NCBI RefSeq assembly: GCF_029581195.1
Contig: NZ_CP120737.1
Span: 806,001-870,000 of the forward strand
Source: Solwaraspora sp. WMMD791
Lineage (GTDB): Bacteria; Actinomycetota; Actinomycetes; Mycobacteriales; Micromonosporaceae
Reading direction: 5' to 3'
DNA: 64,000 bases
Positions 45,703 to 56,524 of this stretch are shown here, in pieces. Under the pieces are notes generated by a model that saw only the letters and a list, made by a program, of their open reading frames with translations, ran no database searches and was not told the origin of the DNA. Both the position numbers and the translations under genes were made by a program. The number at the start of each line of letters is the position of its first letter. Positions within the stretch are counted from its first letter, which is position 1.

Positions 45703-47133
45703 TCAGCCGCAGTCCGGCCGGGTCGGATCCGTTGGCGCCGCGCCGTCCCGGTACGCCCGGGGATCCAGCATCGGACCGGTGGGCAGCAGGTCGACCAGGG
45801 CCGCCGGCAGCCGTCCCACCGATGCGCCCCGGTAGCCGAGTTCGGCGGCCGGGCCGTCGGCACCGAGCGGATACCGTACGCCGTTGTCGGCCACCAGGTA
45901 CCAGGCCGCCGTCGGGGTGGTCTGCAGCAGCACGCCGCTGTCGCCCTGGATCGCCACCTGGTCCACCTGGCCGCACCCCGGCACCACCCCGACCGGCACC
46001 GTGCCGCCGGTCGCGGCGCCGGCCGGAGCGGGTGCCAGCGGCTGTGCGGTGACCAGCGTCAAGGTCGGCTGCTGCTGGTCGGCCGACACACTGGCGCACA
46101 GATCCACGCCGGCCAGGTCGACCAGTGCCGGCGGTGCCGGTGGCAACGCGTCGATCCGGGTGCCCAGCGGCGCGCCGGAGCGATGTTCGGCGATGTCACT
46201 CGCACCGAGCGGCACCAGTTGCGGTGTGGCCCCGTCGTACGCCTGCTGTTGAGTACGGGCGTCGCCGATCAGCAGCGCCAGCACCGTCGGGGTCAACTGG
46301 GCCAGACCATCGGGGGTGAGCAGGTACGCCGATCCGCCCGGCCCACTGAACAGCTGACCGATCCGGCTGGGGCGACCGGCCAGCGTCGGGCCGGCGGAGC
46401 CCCGCCCGGGCACCTCCGGCGCAGCCAGGTCCGGTCCGGCCGGCAGCAGCCGCAGGAACTCGGCGGGCACCGGGCGGACCGGTGCGGCACCGTACCCCAG
46501 CGCCTCCCGGGCCCCGCCGTCGGTGTCGATCAGGTGCCGGGTCTCGCCGACCAGCAGGTGCAGGCTGCCGTCCGGGGCGCCCACCAGCGCCGCGTCGCCG
46601 CCGAGTGGCTCGGCCGCGCGCGTGGCGGCGACCTCCAGGGTGAACCGTGGCGCGGCGTCGTCGCCGGCGCGACCCGAGCAGGCCAGCCAGGGGTCCACGC
46701 TGAGCCGGGCGGCGTCGGGCAACCGTTCCGGTACGCCGACCAACCCCAGCGGCGTGCCGCGTGGCGTGCCCGCCAACGCGGCACCGCGCACCGTGACCAC
46801 CGACGGCTGGTTGCCGAGCAGCAGTTGCAGGCTGGTCAGGTTCGCCACCGGATGCAGGACGCCATTGGCGTACAGGTAGCGGGCCCCGGTGTCGAGGTCG
46901 ACCACGACCGCTCCGCTGACTCGCCAGTTGACCTCGCGGGCCGGTGGGAACAGGACGGTGACGATGGTGACCAGCACCGCCACGATGAACGCGATGGCCA
47001 GTCCGCCGGCGATTCCCCGCAGCGACCGCCCGGTGGGCTGGTCCGGGTGGTCCGGTGCCGAGCGCAGCAACGCCGCCGACAACCGGCTCATCATGAACAT
47101 GTGGGCCTGGACCTGGTCGCGGCGGGACTGCAC
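45703..47133 (-). CDS. eccB: EccB, type VII secretion core component
   Basis: 476 residues from a GTG. The signature N-terminus MQSRRDQVQAHMFMMSRLSAALLRS is followed by one membrane helix (LRGIAGGLAIAFIVAVLVTIVTVLF). The large outer domain has repeated strands (TGARYLYANGVLHPVANLTSLQLLLGN, SAYLLTPDGLAQLT, AWYLVADNGVRYPL). EccB caps the periplasmic side of the ESX channel. It starts 3 bp after eccD. Confidence 0.95.
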   Translation of the reverse strand: MQSRRDQVQAHMFMMSRLSAALLRSAPDHPDQPTGRSLRGIAGGLAIAFIVAVLVTIVTVLFPPAREVNWRVSGAVVVDLDTGARYLYANGVLHPVANLTSLQLLLGNQPSVVTVRGAALAGTPRGTPLGLVGVPERLPDAARLSVDPWLACSGRAGDDAAPRFTLEVAATRAAEPLGGDAALVGAPDGSLHLLVGETRHLIDTDGGAREALGYGAAPVRPVPAEFLRLLPAGPDLAAPEVPGRGSAGPTLAGRPSRIGQLFSGPGGSAYLLTPDGLAQLTPTVLALLIGDARTQQQAYDGATPQLVPLGASDIAEHRSGAPLGTRIDALPPAPPALVDLAGVDLCASVSADQQQPTLTLVTAQPLAPAPAGAATGGTVPVGVVPGCGQVDQVAIQGDSGVLLQTTPTAAWYLVADNGVRYPLGADGPAAELGYRGASVGRLPAALVDLLPTGPMLDPRAYRDGAAPTDPTRPDCG

Positions 47134-47136
47134 CGG

Positions 47137-48492
47137 TCAGCCCATCACGCTGCGGATCAGGCCGTACAGGCCGAGCACCTGGAGCAGCAGGGGCACCGTC
47201 ACCGCCGCCGCCACCGTGTGCGCCAGGTCTGCGGCCCGTCCCCAGTACGGCACGAAGCGTCGGCCGGGCACGTAGTGGCTGGCCACGACGAGGCCGGCCG
47301 AGGCGGCGATCAGGGCGCCGGCGATCACCAGGAACCCGACCGGCCCGGTCTTCGCCACCAGATCCAGCAGGATCAGCACCACTCCCGCGCTGCCCGGTAC
47401 CGCTGCCGCAAGCCGCTGCCAGCGGGCCCGCAGCACCAGAGCGTGCAGCAGCAGCCGCAGGGTGAGCACCGAGGTGAGGGCGAACGTCCACCAGCCGTCC
47501 TGACCGGCCAGTACGAACAGACAGGCGGCCTCTATCGCGCCGCTGGCCAGGTAGAGCCAGTTGAGGAACACGTCGGCGCGGACCGTACGTTGCCGGACAC
47601 CGGTGTCCGGCAGCGGCTCGACCTCCTCGGCCAACTGGCCGGCGTCGGCCGGCAGCATCGGCATCCGTAGCCCGGAGAGCCGGAAGGCGGTGGCCGGCAG
47701 CAGCGAGTTGACTACCACCGCGGTGACCGCGACGATCGCCGCCGCACCCGCAGCGGTGGCACCGACCAGGAGAACGACCCCGGCCAGTGCCGCCTGGACA
47801 CCGATCAGGCAGGCGGCGGTGAACACCGGCGCGGTCCGGGTACCGACCGCCGGTACCGCCACCAGCGCCGCCGCCACCACGGCCAGCCCGGCCAGCAGCA
47901 GCGCGGCCGCACCATCGGGCGCGAAGGCGGTGACTCCGAAGGCCACGTACGCCGTACCACCGGTGGCGAGCACCCCGGCCGCCGCCGGATGCACCCGGGC
48001 CCGGGCCACTGCGGCGGCCGCGCCGAGCAGCACCACGCCGAGGGCCAGCGCGGCGAACCTCCCGGGCCGGTCCGCCCCGGTCAGCAGGGCCAGCAGCAGG
48101 GTGAGCGCGGCGGCGACCCAGGTCAGCAGGAGTGCCCTGGTCCAGGCCGGTCGCCAGGTGTCGGACCGGTCGGCCATCGCGGTGACCACGCCGTCGACCA
48201 TGTCGTCGAAGTGCACCGCCGGAATCTCGGCGTAGTACGGCCGCAGGTGCAACTGCTCGCCGTCGACCAGGCCCGCGGCCCGCAGGGTCTGTTCGCCGTC
48301 GAGCCGGCTGCCGTCGAGGCGCTGCAGCACCCAGCCGCCGTGTGGGATGCCGGCCTCGGCGAGGTCCTCACCGCCGAGGCGTACCACGGTCGGCAGGAGT
48401 TCGGCGATCACCACGTCGGTGGGCAACGCCAACTCGACCCGCCCCGAGGGGACCACGACGACCAGCCGGCACAAGGTGTCGACGTCTGCCAC
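47137..48492 (-). CDS. eccD: EccD, type VII secretion channel protein
   Basis: 451 residues. An N-terminal ubiquitin-like (YukD) domain (LCRLVVVVPSGRVELALPTDVVIAELLPTVV, GWVLQRLDGSRLDGEQTLRAAGLVDGEQLHLRP) is followed by about eleven membrane helices. EccD forms the inner-membrane pore region of the ESX system. It is the first gene of the eccD-eccB pair, divergent from eccC. Confidence 0.93.
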   Translation of the reverse strand: MADVDTLCRLVVVVPSGRVELALPTDVVIAELLPTVVRLGGEDLAEAGIPHGGWVLQRLDGSRLDGEQTLRAAGLVDGEQLHLRPYYAEIPAVHFDDMVDGVVTAMADRSDTWRPAWTRALLLTWVAAALTLLLALLTGADRPGRFAALALGVVLLGAAAAVARARVHPAAAGVLATGGTAYVAFGVTAFAPDGAAALLLAGLAVVAAALVAVPAVGTRTAPVFTAACLIGVQAALAGVVLLVGATAAGAAAIVAVTAVVVNSLLPATAFRLSGLRMPMLPADAGQLAEEVEPLPDTGVRQRTVRADVFLNWLYLASGAIEAACLFVLAGQDGWWTFALTSVLTLRLLLHALVLRARWQRLAAAVPGSAGVVLILLDLVAKTGPVGFLVIAGALIAASAGLVVASHYVPGRRFVPYWGRAADLAHTVAAAVTVPLLLQVLGLYGLIRSVMG

Positions 48493-48644
48493 CAGAGGTA
48501 GGCCTTTCCATGAACCGTGCCGGTATCACACTGGAATAGTCCGACGGCCGGCGGGTTGTCCAATCCGTCTATCGGAGACTGGGTGAATCCCCAGACAATC
48601 CCCGCCTTCTGGCCTGTCGCCGGGTGGCGTCGCAGGATGGCGCG
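48493..48644. promoter_or_regulatory. Divergent eccD/eccC promoter region
   Basis: About 150 bp between oppositely oriented core genes, so both promoters must lie here. TTCCA and TGGAA flank a 21-base segment near 48506-48536, a weak dyad. No clear -10/-35 pair is chosen. Confidence 0.4.
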
Positions 48645-51600
48645 GTGAGCACGCTGCTGATCCGACGGCCGCCGCGGCCGCCGGGGCCGGAAGCCGTCGA
48701 AGGCGACATGACGCTCCAGGAACCACCGGAGCTGCCCGAACCGGTCAGTGGTCTGTCGCAGATGCTGAGTTACCTGCCGATGGCGCTCGCCTCGCTGGGC
48801 ATGGTGATCATCTTCCTGCGGCCGGTCGGTGGCGGCGGTGCCGGTCTGACCATCTTCGCGGTGGCCCTGATCCTCATCGCCGCCCTGGCCATGGTGCTCA
48901 GTCAGGTGCTCCGGACCGCGCGCGACCGCAAACGACAGCTGCACGGCGAACGGCGTGACTACCTCAGCTACCTGAGCCGGATCCGCCGGCAGGTCCGTGC
49001 CGCCGTGATCAGCCACCACCGCGCCCAGCAGTGGCGCCACCCCGATCCGCAGGCGTTGCCGAACTTCGTCGGCACCTCCCGCATGTGGGAACGGCGACCC
49101 AGCCACGACGACTTCACCGAGGTCCGCCTCGCCACCGGCGTGCAGCCACTCGGGCTGCGGTTCCATCCGCTGAACACCAAACCGGTGGAGAACCTCGAAC
49201 CGTTGTCCGCCCACGCGCTGCGGCGGTTCGTCGAGGCGTACCGCACCGTGCCGGACCAGCCGATCACCGTGACCCTCGGCCGCTACGCCCGGGTGCTGCT
49301 GCACGGTGACCGACCCACCGCCGTGGCACTGGTCCGGGCGCTGCTCGCCGAGACGGCGGTGTTTCACGGGCCGGAAGAGGTCCGGATCGTCGTCGTCGCC
49401 GACGGTGGGGTGCGGCAGCGGTGGGAGTGGGTCAAGTGGCTGCCGCACGCGCTGCACCCCGACGACGACGACGGAGCGGGCCCGGTCCGGCTGTTCACCG
49501 ACCGGGTGGCCGACCTGGAACGCCTGCTCGGTGAGGAGTTCGCCGCCCGGGCCGGGTTCACCACCGAGGCGACGGCCAGCGTCGACGAGCCGTACGTCAT
49601 CGTGCTGCTCGACGGGGTCGAGGTGCCGGAGAACCACCGGATCCGCCATGACGGGTACCGCAACGTCACCGTGCTCGACCTGGCCGGGGCGTTGCCGTGG
49701 CGGACCGGCGCGCAGACGCTGTGGCTGCGGATCTCAGCGCAGCAGGTCGAGTCCGTCACCGCCGCCGCCGACCAGTCCGAACGGGTGACGGTCCTGGGCC
49801 GCCCGGTCGGGCTCGGGCCGGCGACCGCGACCGCGCTCGCCACCGCCCTCGCCCCGCTTCGGCTCAGCGGTGGACCCGACGGCGGGGAGGCGCTGACCGC
49901 CGACGTCGAACTGACCACCATGCTGGGCATCGCCGACCTGAACCGGCACGACCCGGCGCAGCTGTGGCAGCGCTGGCCGGCCGACCGTCGCCTGCGTGTG
50001 CCGATCGGGGTGTCCGCGGACGGTCGCAGCGTCGAACTGGACATCAAGGAGTCCGCGCGTGGCGGCATGGGCCCGCACGGGCTGCTCATCGGCGCCACCG
50101 GATCCGGCAAGTCGGAGCTGCTGCGGACCCTGGTGCTCGGACTGGCGTTGACTCATTCGTCGGAGTCGCTCAACTTCATCCTGGTCGACTTCAAGGGCGG
50201 TGCGACCTTCCTCGGGCTGGACCAGCTGCCGCACACCTCAGCGGTGATCACCAACCTCGCCGACGAGGAGGCACTGGTCGGCCGGATGGAGGACGCCCTC
50301 AACGGCGAGATCGTCCGTCGCCAGGAAGTGCTGCGCCGGGTCGGGGTCACCTCGGCTGCCGACTACGCCGCCCGCCGCACCCGCACCGACCCCACCCTCG
50401 CACCGCTGCCCAGCCTGTTCGTCGTGGTCGACGAGTTCAGCGAACTACTCGCCGCGCACCGGGACTTCATCGACCTGTTCGTCATGATCGGCCGCCTCGG
50501 GCGCAGCCTCGGTGTACACCTGCTGCTGGCGTCGCAGCGGCTCGACGAGGGCCGGGTGCACCAGCTCGAGTCCCACCTGTCGTACCGGATCGGCCTGCGC
50601 ACCTTCTCGGCGATGGAAAGCCGCGGCGTCCTCGGCGTGCCGGACGCCTACGAGCTGCCGTCGCAGCCGGGCAACGGGTTCCTCAAGACCGACGTGACGA
50701 CGATGGTGCGGTTCAAGGCGGCGTACGTGTCGGGGCGCTACCGGCCGACCCGCCGGTCCGGTCCGGAGGCCGGTGTGGCGACCCGGGTGGTGCCGTACCG
50801 CAGTGACTGGGTCGACCGGCCGGACGACGATCAGCCGCCGTCGGTCGAACCGGCATCCGGCGAGGGTACGCCCGATTCCACCGACGCCGACGCACCGTCG
50901 CTGCTGGAGATCGCGCTGGACCGGCTGCGCGACAGCGGCCCGCCCGCCCACCAGGTGTGGCTGCCGCCACTGGGCGACGCGCCGGCCCTCGACGAGCTGC
51001 TGCCGCCGGTCAGCGCCCACCCGCAGCGCGGACTGACCTGGCGGCACCGGGCCGACCCGGCGCAGCTGTCCGTCCCGGTCGGCGTCGTGGACCGGCCCTT
51101 CGACCAACGGCGGGACCTGCTCACCGTCGACCTCGCCGGAGCCGGCGGGCACGTCGGCGTCGCCGGCGGCCCGCAGAGCGGAAAGAGCACCTTGCTCCGT
51201 ACGCTGATCATGAGCCTGGCACTGTCGCACACCCCGGCCGAGGTGCAGATCTACTGCCTGGACTTCGGCGGCGGCCTGCTGTCGGGCATCGCCCGCCTGC
51301 CGCACGTCGGCGGGGTCGCGGGCCGCCTGGACAGCGAACGGATCAGCCGCACCATCGCGGAGGTGCTGGAGGTGATGAGCCGTCGGGAACGGCTGTTCGC
51401 CACCGCCGGAGTGGACTCCATGGTGGATTTCCGGCGTCGGCGGGCCGCCGGTGAGTTCCCCGAGGAGACCCACGGCGACGTGTTCCTCGTGGTGGACGGG
51501 TGGGCGACGGTCCGTCACGACCTGATCGACCTGACCCCGGCGTTCACCAGTATCGTGTCGCGTGGACTCAGCTACGGGGTGCACCTGGTGGTGGCGGCCG

Positions 51601-52646
51601 CCCGCTGGGGCGAGATCTCCACGAACCTGCGGGATCTGCTCGGCACCCGGCTCGAGCTGCGCCTCGGCGACGCCGTCGACTCGATGGTCAACATGCGGGT
51701 CGCGCAGACCGTGCCGAAGATCCCCGGCCGGGGCATCACCGAGACCAAGCTGCACTTCCTGACCGCGCTGCCCCGGCTGTCGCATCTGGTGGGTGACGCC
51801 GGGGACCCCGGCGACGGGGTGGCCGCCACCGTCGACGCTGTCCGTGCCGCCTGGCCGGGGCAGCGGGCACCGGCGGTACGGATGCTGCCGGCGGTGCTCG
51901 GAGCCGACCAGCTCCCGGCGGCGGACGGGTCGCTACGGGTGCCACTCGGCTGGGAAGGGCAGACCCTGGGCGTGCAGTGGCACGACTTCGAGGAGAACCC
52001 ACACCTGGTCGTCGCAGGAGACGCCGAGACCGGCAAGACCAACCTGCTCAAGCTGGTGGTCGCCGCCGTCGTCGCCCGCTACACCCCGGACGAGGCCCGG
52101 GTGATGGCGGTGGACGTCCGCCGTGGCCTCTACGACGCCATCCCCACCGAACACCAGCTCGGCTACGGGGTTTCGGCCTCCGGAATCAAACAGATGGTCG
52201 AGTCGGTCGCCCGCGCGATGCGTCAACGGCTACCCGACTCCAGCATCACCCCGGCGCAGCTGCGGCGCCGGGACTGGTGGCAGGGCCCGGAGCTGTACCT
52301 GGTGATCGACGACTACGACATGGTGTCGAGTTCGTCCGGGGTCAACCCGTTCGGCCCGCTGCTGGAGTTCCTCGCCCAGGGCACCGAACTGGGTCTGCAC
52401 CTGGTGGTGGCACGTAGCGCCAACGGACTGTCCCGGGCCATGATGGATCCGCTGCTGCGGACCCTGATGGAGGTCAACAGCCCCGCTCTGCTGCTGTCCT
52501 GCCCGCCGGCGGAGGGTGTGCTGTTCAACAACGTACGACCGCGGGTGCTGCCGACCGGCCGGGCGCAGCACATCACCCGTCGTCGGTTGACCGAGGTGCA
52601 GACCGCCCTGGTCGAGCCGGACCCGCCGGCCGACCCGCTGTCCTGA
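48645..52646 (+). CDS. eccC: EccC (EccCa-EccCb fused), T7SS motor ATPase
   Basis: 1333 residues from GTG 48645, where the conserved start STLLIRRPPRPPGPE begins. Two membrane helices (about 42-62 and 68-88) are followed by three FtsK/SpoIIIE ATPase domains. Walker A motifs: GATGSGKSE (about 483), GGPQSGKST (about 841) and GDAETGKTN (about 1125). Walker B: VVVDEF in domain 1 with the catalytic Glu, VVDGW in domain 2 and VIDDYD in domain 3, both lacking it, as usual in EccC. LVDFKGGATF and SQRLDEGRVHQLESHLSYRIGLRT are typical. EccCa and EccCb form one chain, as in most ESX systems outside ESX-1. Confidence 0.96.
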   Translation: MSTLLIRRPPRPPGPEAVEGDMTLQEPPELPEPVSGLSQMLSYLPMALASLGMVIIFLRPVGGGGAGLTIFAVALILIAALAMVLSQVLRTARDRKRQLHGERRDYLSYLSRIRRQVRAAVISHHRAQQWRHPDPQALPNFVGTSRMWERRPSHDDFTEVRLATGVQPLGLRFHPLNTKPVENLEPLSAHALRRFVEAYRTVPDQPITVTLGRYARVLLHGDRPTAVALVRALLAETAVFHGPEEVRIVVVADGGVRQRWEWVKWLPHALHPDDDDGAGPVRLFTDRVADLERLLGEEFAARAGFTTEATASVDEPYVIVLLDGVEVPENHRIRHDGYRNVTVLDLAGALPWRTGAQTLWLRISAQQVESVTAAADQSERVTVLGRPVGLGPATATALATALAPLRLSGGPDGGEALTADVELTTMLGIADLNRHDPAQLWQRWPADRRLRVPIGVSADGRSVELDIKESARGGMGPHGLLIGATGSGKSELLRTLVLGLALTHSSESLNFILVDFKGGATFLGLDQLPHTSAVITNLADEEALVGRMEDALNGEIVRRQEVLRRVGVTSAADYAARRTRTDPTLAPLPSLFVVVDEFSELLAAHRDFIDLFVMIGRLGRSLGVHLLLASQRLDEGRVHQLESHLSYRIGLRTFSAMESRGVLGVPDAYELPSQPGNGFLKTDVTTMVRFKAAYVSGRYRPTRRSGPEAGVATRVVPYRSDWVDRPDDDQPPSVEPASGEGTPDSTDADAPSLLEIALDRLRDSGPPAHQVWLPPLGDAPALDELLPPVSAHPQRGLTWRHRADPAQLSVPVGVVDRPFDQRRDLLTVDLAGAGGHVGVAGGPQSGKSTLLRTLIMSLALSHTPAEVQIYCLDFGGGLLSGIARLPHVGGVAGRLDSERISRTIAEVLEVMSRRERLFATAGVDSMVDFRRRRAAGEFPEETHGDVFLVVDGWATVRHDLIDLTPAFTSIVSRGLSYGVHLVVAAARWGEISTNLRDLLGTRLELRLGDAVDSMVNMRVAQTVPKIPGRGITETKLHFLTALPRLSHLVGDAGDPGDGVAATVDAVRAAWPGQRAPAVRMLPAVLGADQLPAADGSLRVPLGWEGQTLGVQWHDFEENPHLVVAGDAETGKTNLLKLVVAAVVARYTPDEARVMAVDVRRGLYDAIPTEHQLGYGVSASGIKQMVESVARAMRQRLPDSSITPAQLRRRDWWQGPELYLVIDDYDMVSSSSGVNPFGPLLEFLAQGTELGLHLVVARSANGLSRAMMDPLLRTLMEVNSPALLLSCPPAEGVLFNNVRPRVLPTGRAQHITRRRLTEVQTALVEPDPPADPLS

Positions 52647-52695
52647 TCGGTCGCTCGGATCGGCCGTTCGAGACCGGTCGGCCATGCCTGACCGG

Positions 52696-55600
52696 TCAGC
52701 CGACGCCGACGCGGTCGGGCAGGTCGCCGGGGAGCAACAGCCGCATCTCGTCGACGCTGGCCCCGGGCCGGGCCAGCAGCCGTCCGGCCTGGCGGGTCAC
52801 CATGGCCTGCAGCACGGTCCTGGCGTACCGGGCGTTGCCGAAGGTCTCGGTACGCGGCACCGCCGCGAAGTGGGCCCGCAGCGCGTCGAGCGTCGGCGGG
52901 GCGCACTCGTAGCCGTCCGTGGCGGCCGCCTGCGCCACGATCGTCACCAGCTCGTCGTCGGAGTAGCTGTCGAAGGTGATGGTCCGGCTGAACCGTGACG
53001 CCAGCCCCGGGTTCGACGACAGGAACTGGCGCATCTGCGACGAATAGCCGGCGGCGATCACCACGACGTCGTCGCGGTGGTCCTCCATCAGCTTCAGCAG
53101 GGTGTCCACCGCCTCCTGACCGAAGTCGGCGACCGCGCCACCGGCGGAGGTCAGGGTGTACGCCTCGTCGATGAACAGCACCCCGCCGCGGGCCCGGTCG
53201 AACGCCTCCTGGGTCAGCTGTGCCGTCTGGCCGATGTAGCGACCGACGATGTCGGCCCGCGCCACCTCGACCAGTTGCCCGGTCCGCAGCAGGCCGAGCG
53301 AGGTCAGCAGCTCACCGTAGAGCCGGGCCACGGTCGTCTTGCCGGTGCCGGGCGGCCCGGCGAACACCAGGTGGTTGTCGATCGACATCGCGGGCAGCCC
53401 GGCCGCGCGCCGCATCCGGGCCGCCGCGAGCAGGTTGACCAGGTCCTCGACGGCGTCCTTCACCCCACGCAGACCGATCATGCCGCGCAGCCGCTCGACC
53501 GGGCCGGCGGGGTCCGTCTGCTCTGTCGCGACAGGCTGGTCACCGACGTCCGGAGGCAGCAGGGTGGTCAGCTCGTCGCCGTCCACCTCGGGTTGCGCGG
53601 CGAGTCGGCCGGCCTGCCGGTCCACCATCTCCTCGAACGTCCGTCGGGCGGTCCGGCCGTTGCCGAAGGTGCGGTCGCGCGGCATCCGGTCGAAGTGCGC
53701 CGCGAGCGTCTCGGCCGTGCCCGGTCCGAGCCGGTAGCGGTGCTGTGCGGCGAGCTGGCCGACGATCGTGACCATCTCGTCACTGGTGTAGTTCTCGAAC
53801 TCGATGGTGCGGCTGAACCGTGACGCCAACCCGGGATTCGACGCGGTGAACCGCCGCATGTCGTCGGAGTAGCCGGCGGCGATCACCACGACGTCGTCGC
53901 GGTGGTCCTCCATCAACTTCACCAGGGTGTCGACGGCCTCGCGGCCGAAATCGTGCCCGCCGGTCGACTCCTGGGCGGCCAGGGTGTACGCCTCGTCGAT
54001 GAACAGCACGCCGCCGAGCGCGGTGGTGAACACCTCGGTCGTCTTGATCGCCGTACCGCCGATGACCTGCGCCACCAGGTCGCCCCGGCCGACTTCGACG
54101 AGATGCCCGCTGCGCAGCACACCCAGCTCGGCGAGGATGCCGCCGTACAGCCGGGCGACGGTGGTCTTCCCTGTCCCGGGCGGGCCCGCGAAGATGACGT
54201 GGCGGCTCGTCGGCGGCACCGGTAGCCCGGCGGCCCGCCGACGCTGTGCCATCCGGTTGAGGTCCACGAGGCTGGTCAACTGCCGTTTCACGGTTGGCAG
54301 CCCCACCATGGCCTGCAGCTGCCGCAGCGGACTGTCGTCACCGACGTCGCCGGGGTCACCCCCGGCGTCCGCGCCGGCCACCGTGCCGGAGTCGTTGTCG
54401 CGGTCCACGACGTTGTCCGCACTGACCCGGGCCGCGCCGACGGCCTCCCGTAGCCCCGCGCCCCGGTTGCCGGTCAGCTGGCAGTCGGCCAGCGTGACCG
54501 GCTCGGCGCTGTCGACCCGGACGCCGTCCCCGCTGTTCTCGCTGACGGTGCAGCCGGTCAGCGACGCCCGCGCCTGGCCGCCGACCTGCACCCCGTGCCG
54601 GCGGTTACGCAGGCTACGGGACCGGTCGACGACCAGCTGGGCCTGCTCCTCGGCGAGCAGCCCGTGACCGCCCGACCCGGTCGTCTCGCAGTCGGTCATC
54701 GTCACCCGGGCCCGGCCACCGACCGACACACCGTGCTGTGCCGCGTCGCGGATGGTGACGGCGGTCAGCCGGGGATGCGCCGTACCGGTCACCCGGACCC
54801 CGTCCGCCGCGACGCCGGCGATCTCGCCGCCCTCGACCCGGCCCTGCCCGCCGCCCTCGATCAGCAGACCCGGACCGTCGGTGCCGGTCAGCTGGCAGTC
54901 CCGCAGCAGGGGAGTGGCCGAATCGTCCACCCGGACCGCGGCCCCGGCGCCGCGTTCGACTGTCAACCGGTGCAGCTGCGGGTTCGCCCGTTCGATCACC
55001 GTGACACCGCAACCGCCGGCCTGCCGTACGGTCAGATCGGTCAGCACCGGTCCGGCCGCGCCCTTGACGAACAGGCCGTCCATCCTGGCCTCGGTGACCT
55101 CGCACCGGCTGAAGGTGCCCCGGGCCTGCTCCACCACGCAGATGCCGTACCCACCTGGACGGTCCACCCGCAGCCCCTCGACGACCGGGTCGGACACGTC
55201 GCCGACGACCACGCCGTGGCTGCGGGTGTCGCTGACCTGGCAGTCGGTCAACGTCACCCGGGACTTGCTGGTCACGTAGATGCCGATGTCGGTGTCCCGT
55301 ACGGCGGTCCGTCGGATCCGGGTGGTGCACTGCTGCTCCAGGGCGATCGCCGGCTTGTCGGTCGCCGACACCTCGCAGTCCTCGATCAGCCCCCGGCCCT
55401 GCCCGTTGACGCAGATGCCGTTGCCGCGCGCGTCGCGCAGCACGCACCGGCGCACCACCGGGTCGCCGCGTTCGGCGATGACCAGGGCGGACGTGCCGAC
55501 GTGCTCGACGACGCTGTCCTCCAGCACGCTGCCGGCCCCGGAGGTGTCGACGACACCGGCACCTTCGGGATTGACGACCCGGCAGCCGCGCATCGCCACC

Positions 55601-55968
55601 GCCCCCTGGTTGGCGGCCAGGACCGCCGTCCAGCCGGCGCCGGCGACTTCGCAGTCGTCGACCTCCACCTGCCCGCGCAGCACCTCCAGGGTCGCGGCCT
55701 CGGCGTCCTGACCCTGCAGGACCAGACCGGCCAGCTTGACCGCCTCGCTCAGTACCCGGATCACCGGACCGGTACGAGTGGTGATCCGTACCGAACCACG
55801 GCCGTCGGTGGCGGTGATGGTGACCACCGTGGTCACGGTCAGCCGTTCGTCGTACTGGCCGGGGGCGACCGTGATCAGCGCGCCGGGCTGAGCCGTGCGC
55901 AGGGCATCGGAGATCGTGCGATGGCCCCCGGGGCGGGACGGGTCGACCGTCAGCACCTGGCGCGTCAC
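52696..55968 (-). CDS. Beta-helix protein fused to two EccA/CbbX-type AAA+ domains
   Basis: 1090 residues from a GTG. Residues 1-530 are a right-handed parallel beta-helix: about twenty turns with the rhythm 'G(V/I)xVxxxAxxxLxxCxVxxxxxxG'. The start ([38 protein letters not shown]) is the usual pectate-lyase-like cap. Then two EccA-like AAA+ domains, each with [15 protein letters not shown] (about 594 and 869), LFIDEAYTL (about 652 and 932), [19 protein letters not shown] or its near copy, and an [12 protein letters not shown] arginine-finger region. EccA proteins are cytoplasmic ATPases of ESX systems; here the usual TPR N-terminus is replaced by a beta-helix and the motor is doubled. Confidence 0.88.
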   Translation of the reverse strand: MTRQVLTVDPSRPGGHRTISDALRTAQPGALITVAPGQYDERLTVTTVVTITATDGRGSVRITTRTGPVIRVLSEAVKLAGLVLQGQDAEAATLEVLRGQVEVDDCEVAGAGWTAVLAANQGAVAMRGCRVVNPEGAGVVDTSGAGSVLEDSVVEHVGTSALVIAERGDPVVRRCVLRDARGNGICVNGQGRGLIEDCEVSATDKPAIALEQQCTTRIRRTAVRDTDIGIYVTSKSRVTLTDCQVSDTRSHGVVVGDVSDPVVEGLRVDRPGGYGICVVEQARGTFSRCEVTEARMDGLFVKGAAGPVLTDLTVRQAGGCGVTVIERANPQLHRLTVERGAGAAVRVDDSATPLLRDCQLTGTDGPGLLIEGGGQGRVEGGEIAGVAADGVRVTGTAHPRLTAVTIRDAAQHGVSVGGRARVTMTDCETTGSGGHGLLAEEQAQLVVDRSRSLRNRRHGVQVGGQARASLTGCTVSENSGDGVRVDSAEPVTLADCQLTGNRGAGLREAVGAARVSADNVVDRDNDSGTVAGADAGGDPGDVGDDSPLRQLQAMVGLPTVKRQLTSLVDLNRMAQRRRAAGLPVPPTSRHVIFAGPPGTGKTTVARLYGGILAELGVLRSGHLVEVGRGDLVAQVIGGTAIKTTEVFTTALGGVLFIDEAYTLAAQESTGGHDFGREAVDTLVKLMEDHRDDVVVIAAGYSDDMRRFTASNPGLASRFSRTIEFENYTSDEMVTIVGQLAAQHRYRLGPGTAETLAAHFDRMPRDRTFGNGRTARRTFEEMVDRQAGRLAAQPEVDGDELTTLLPPDVGDQPVATEQTDPAGPVERLRGMIGLRGVKDAVEDLVNLLAAARMRRAAGLPAMSIDNHLVFAGPPGTGKTTVARLYGELLTSLGLLRTGQLVEVARADIVGRYIGQTAQLTQEAFDRARGGVLFIDEAYTLTSAGGAVADFGQEAVDTLLKLMEDHRDDVVVIAAGYSSQMRQFLSSNPGLASRFSRTITFDSYSDDELVTIVAQAAATDGYECAPPTLDALRAHFAAVPRTETFGNARYARTVLQAMVTRQAGRLLARPGASVDEMRLLLPGDLPDRVGVG

Positions 55969-56230
55969 GCGGGCATCGCCGTCCCGTCGAGTTGTGGTGG
56001 ACCGGACGCCTATGGTGGCCCCGACGCCGCGGACCTGAACTTTCCGAACCTGACTTCGCGCATCAGGATACCGATGGGCGTCGGCGGGCCCGGCGGCGTG
56101 GTCGGCAACGCTGGGGTGGTCACTAGTAATCCGGGTACGCCACCGCGCCGCTCTGGCCGGTGCGGCGGGGCACGCCGTACCGTGCGACGTGCGGGTACCG
56201 TACGATTCTGTTTCGTCCTAAGGAGTGGCT
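55969..56230. promoter_or_regulatory. Divergent region between the AAA+ protein and WXG100-like genes
   Basis: 262 bp without a gene. It must contain promoters in both directions. GTACCGT is repeated directly (56177 and 56195), with TACGAT and an AAGGAG site following before the WXG100-like start. Confidence 0.4.
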
Positions 56231-56524
56231 GTGGCCGACATCCACCTGAACCACCCGGGCCTGAGCCAGGCCATTGACGACATGATGCGGGCGACGGGGC
56301 AGATGAGCAACGCGATGCAGCAGCTCATGCAGGGCCTCGTGCCGTTCGAGCAGACCTTCGAAGCCGACGGTTCCCGGCCGCAGTGGGACGCGTTCAAGCT
56401 GGCCGTGGCGCAGGCCGACGAGCAGATGCAGAACTCGTTCGGCAAGGGTGCGTTGGCGCTGAGCGACATGCAGCACATCCACATCGACTCCGACCGGCGC
56501 AGCACCAACATCCTGGGCGGCTGA
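56231..56524 (+). CDS. WXG100-family-like protein (T7SS)
   Basis: 97 residues from GTG 56231, six bases after AAGGAG (GTG 56225 is too close). Helical, Met/Gln-rich: SQAIDDMMRATGQMSNAMQQLMQGLVPFEQTFEADGS, then PQWDAFKLAVAQADEQMQ. The PQWDAF turn takes the place of WxG. Size and helix-turn-helix layout are those of ESAT-6-like substrates. It overlaps the next gene (ATGA), forming a pair. Confidence 0.8.
   Translation: MADIHLNHPGLSQAIDDMMRATGQMSNAMQQLMQGLVPFEQTFEADGSRPQWDAFKLAVAQADEQMQNSFGKGALALSDMQHIHIDSDRRSTNILGG

Noticed and set aside
43325-46099. 924-codon minus-strand frame
   Set aside because: Antisense of the 982-residue T7SS gene and of intergenic DNA; composition is typical of a shadow frame.
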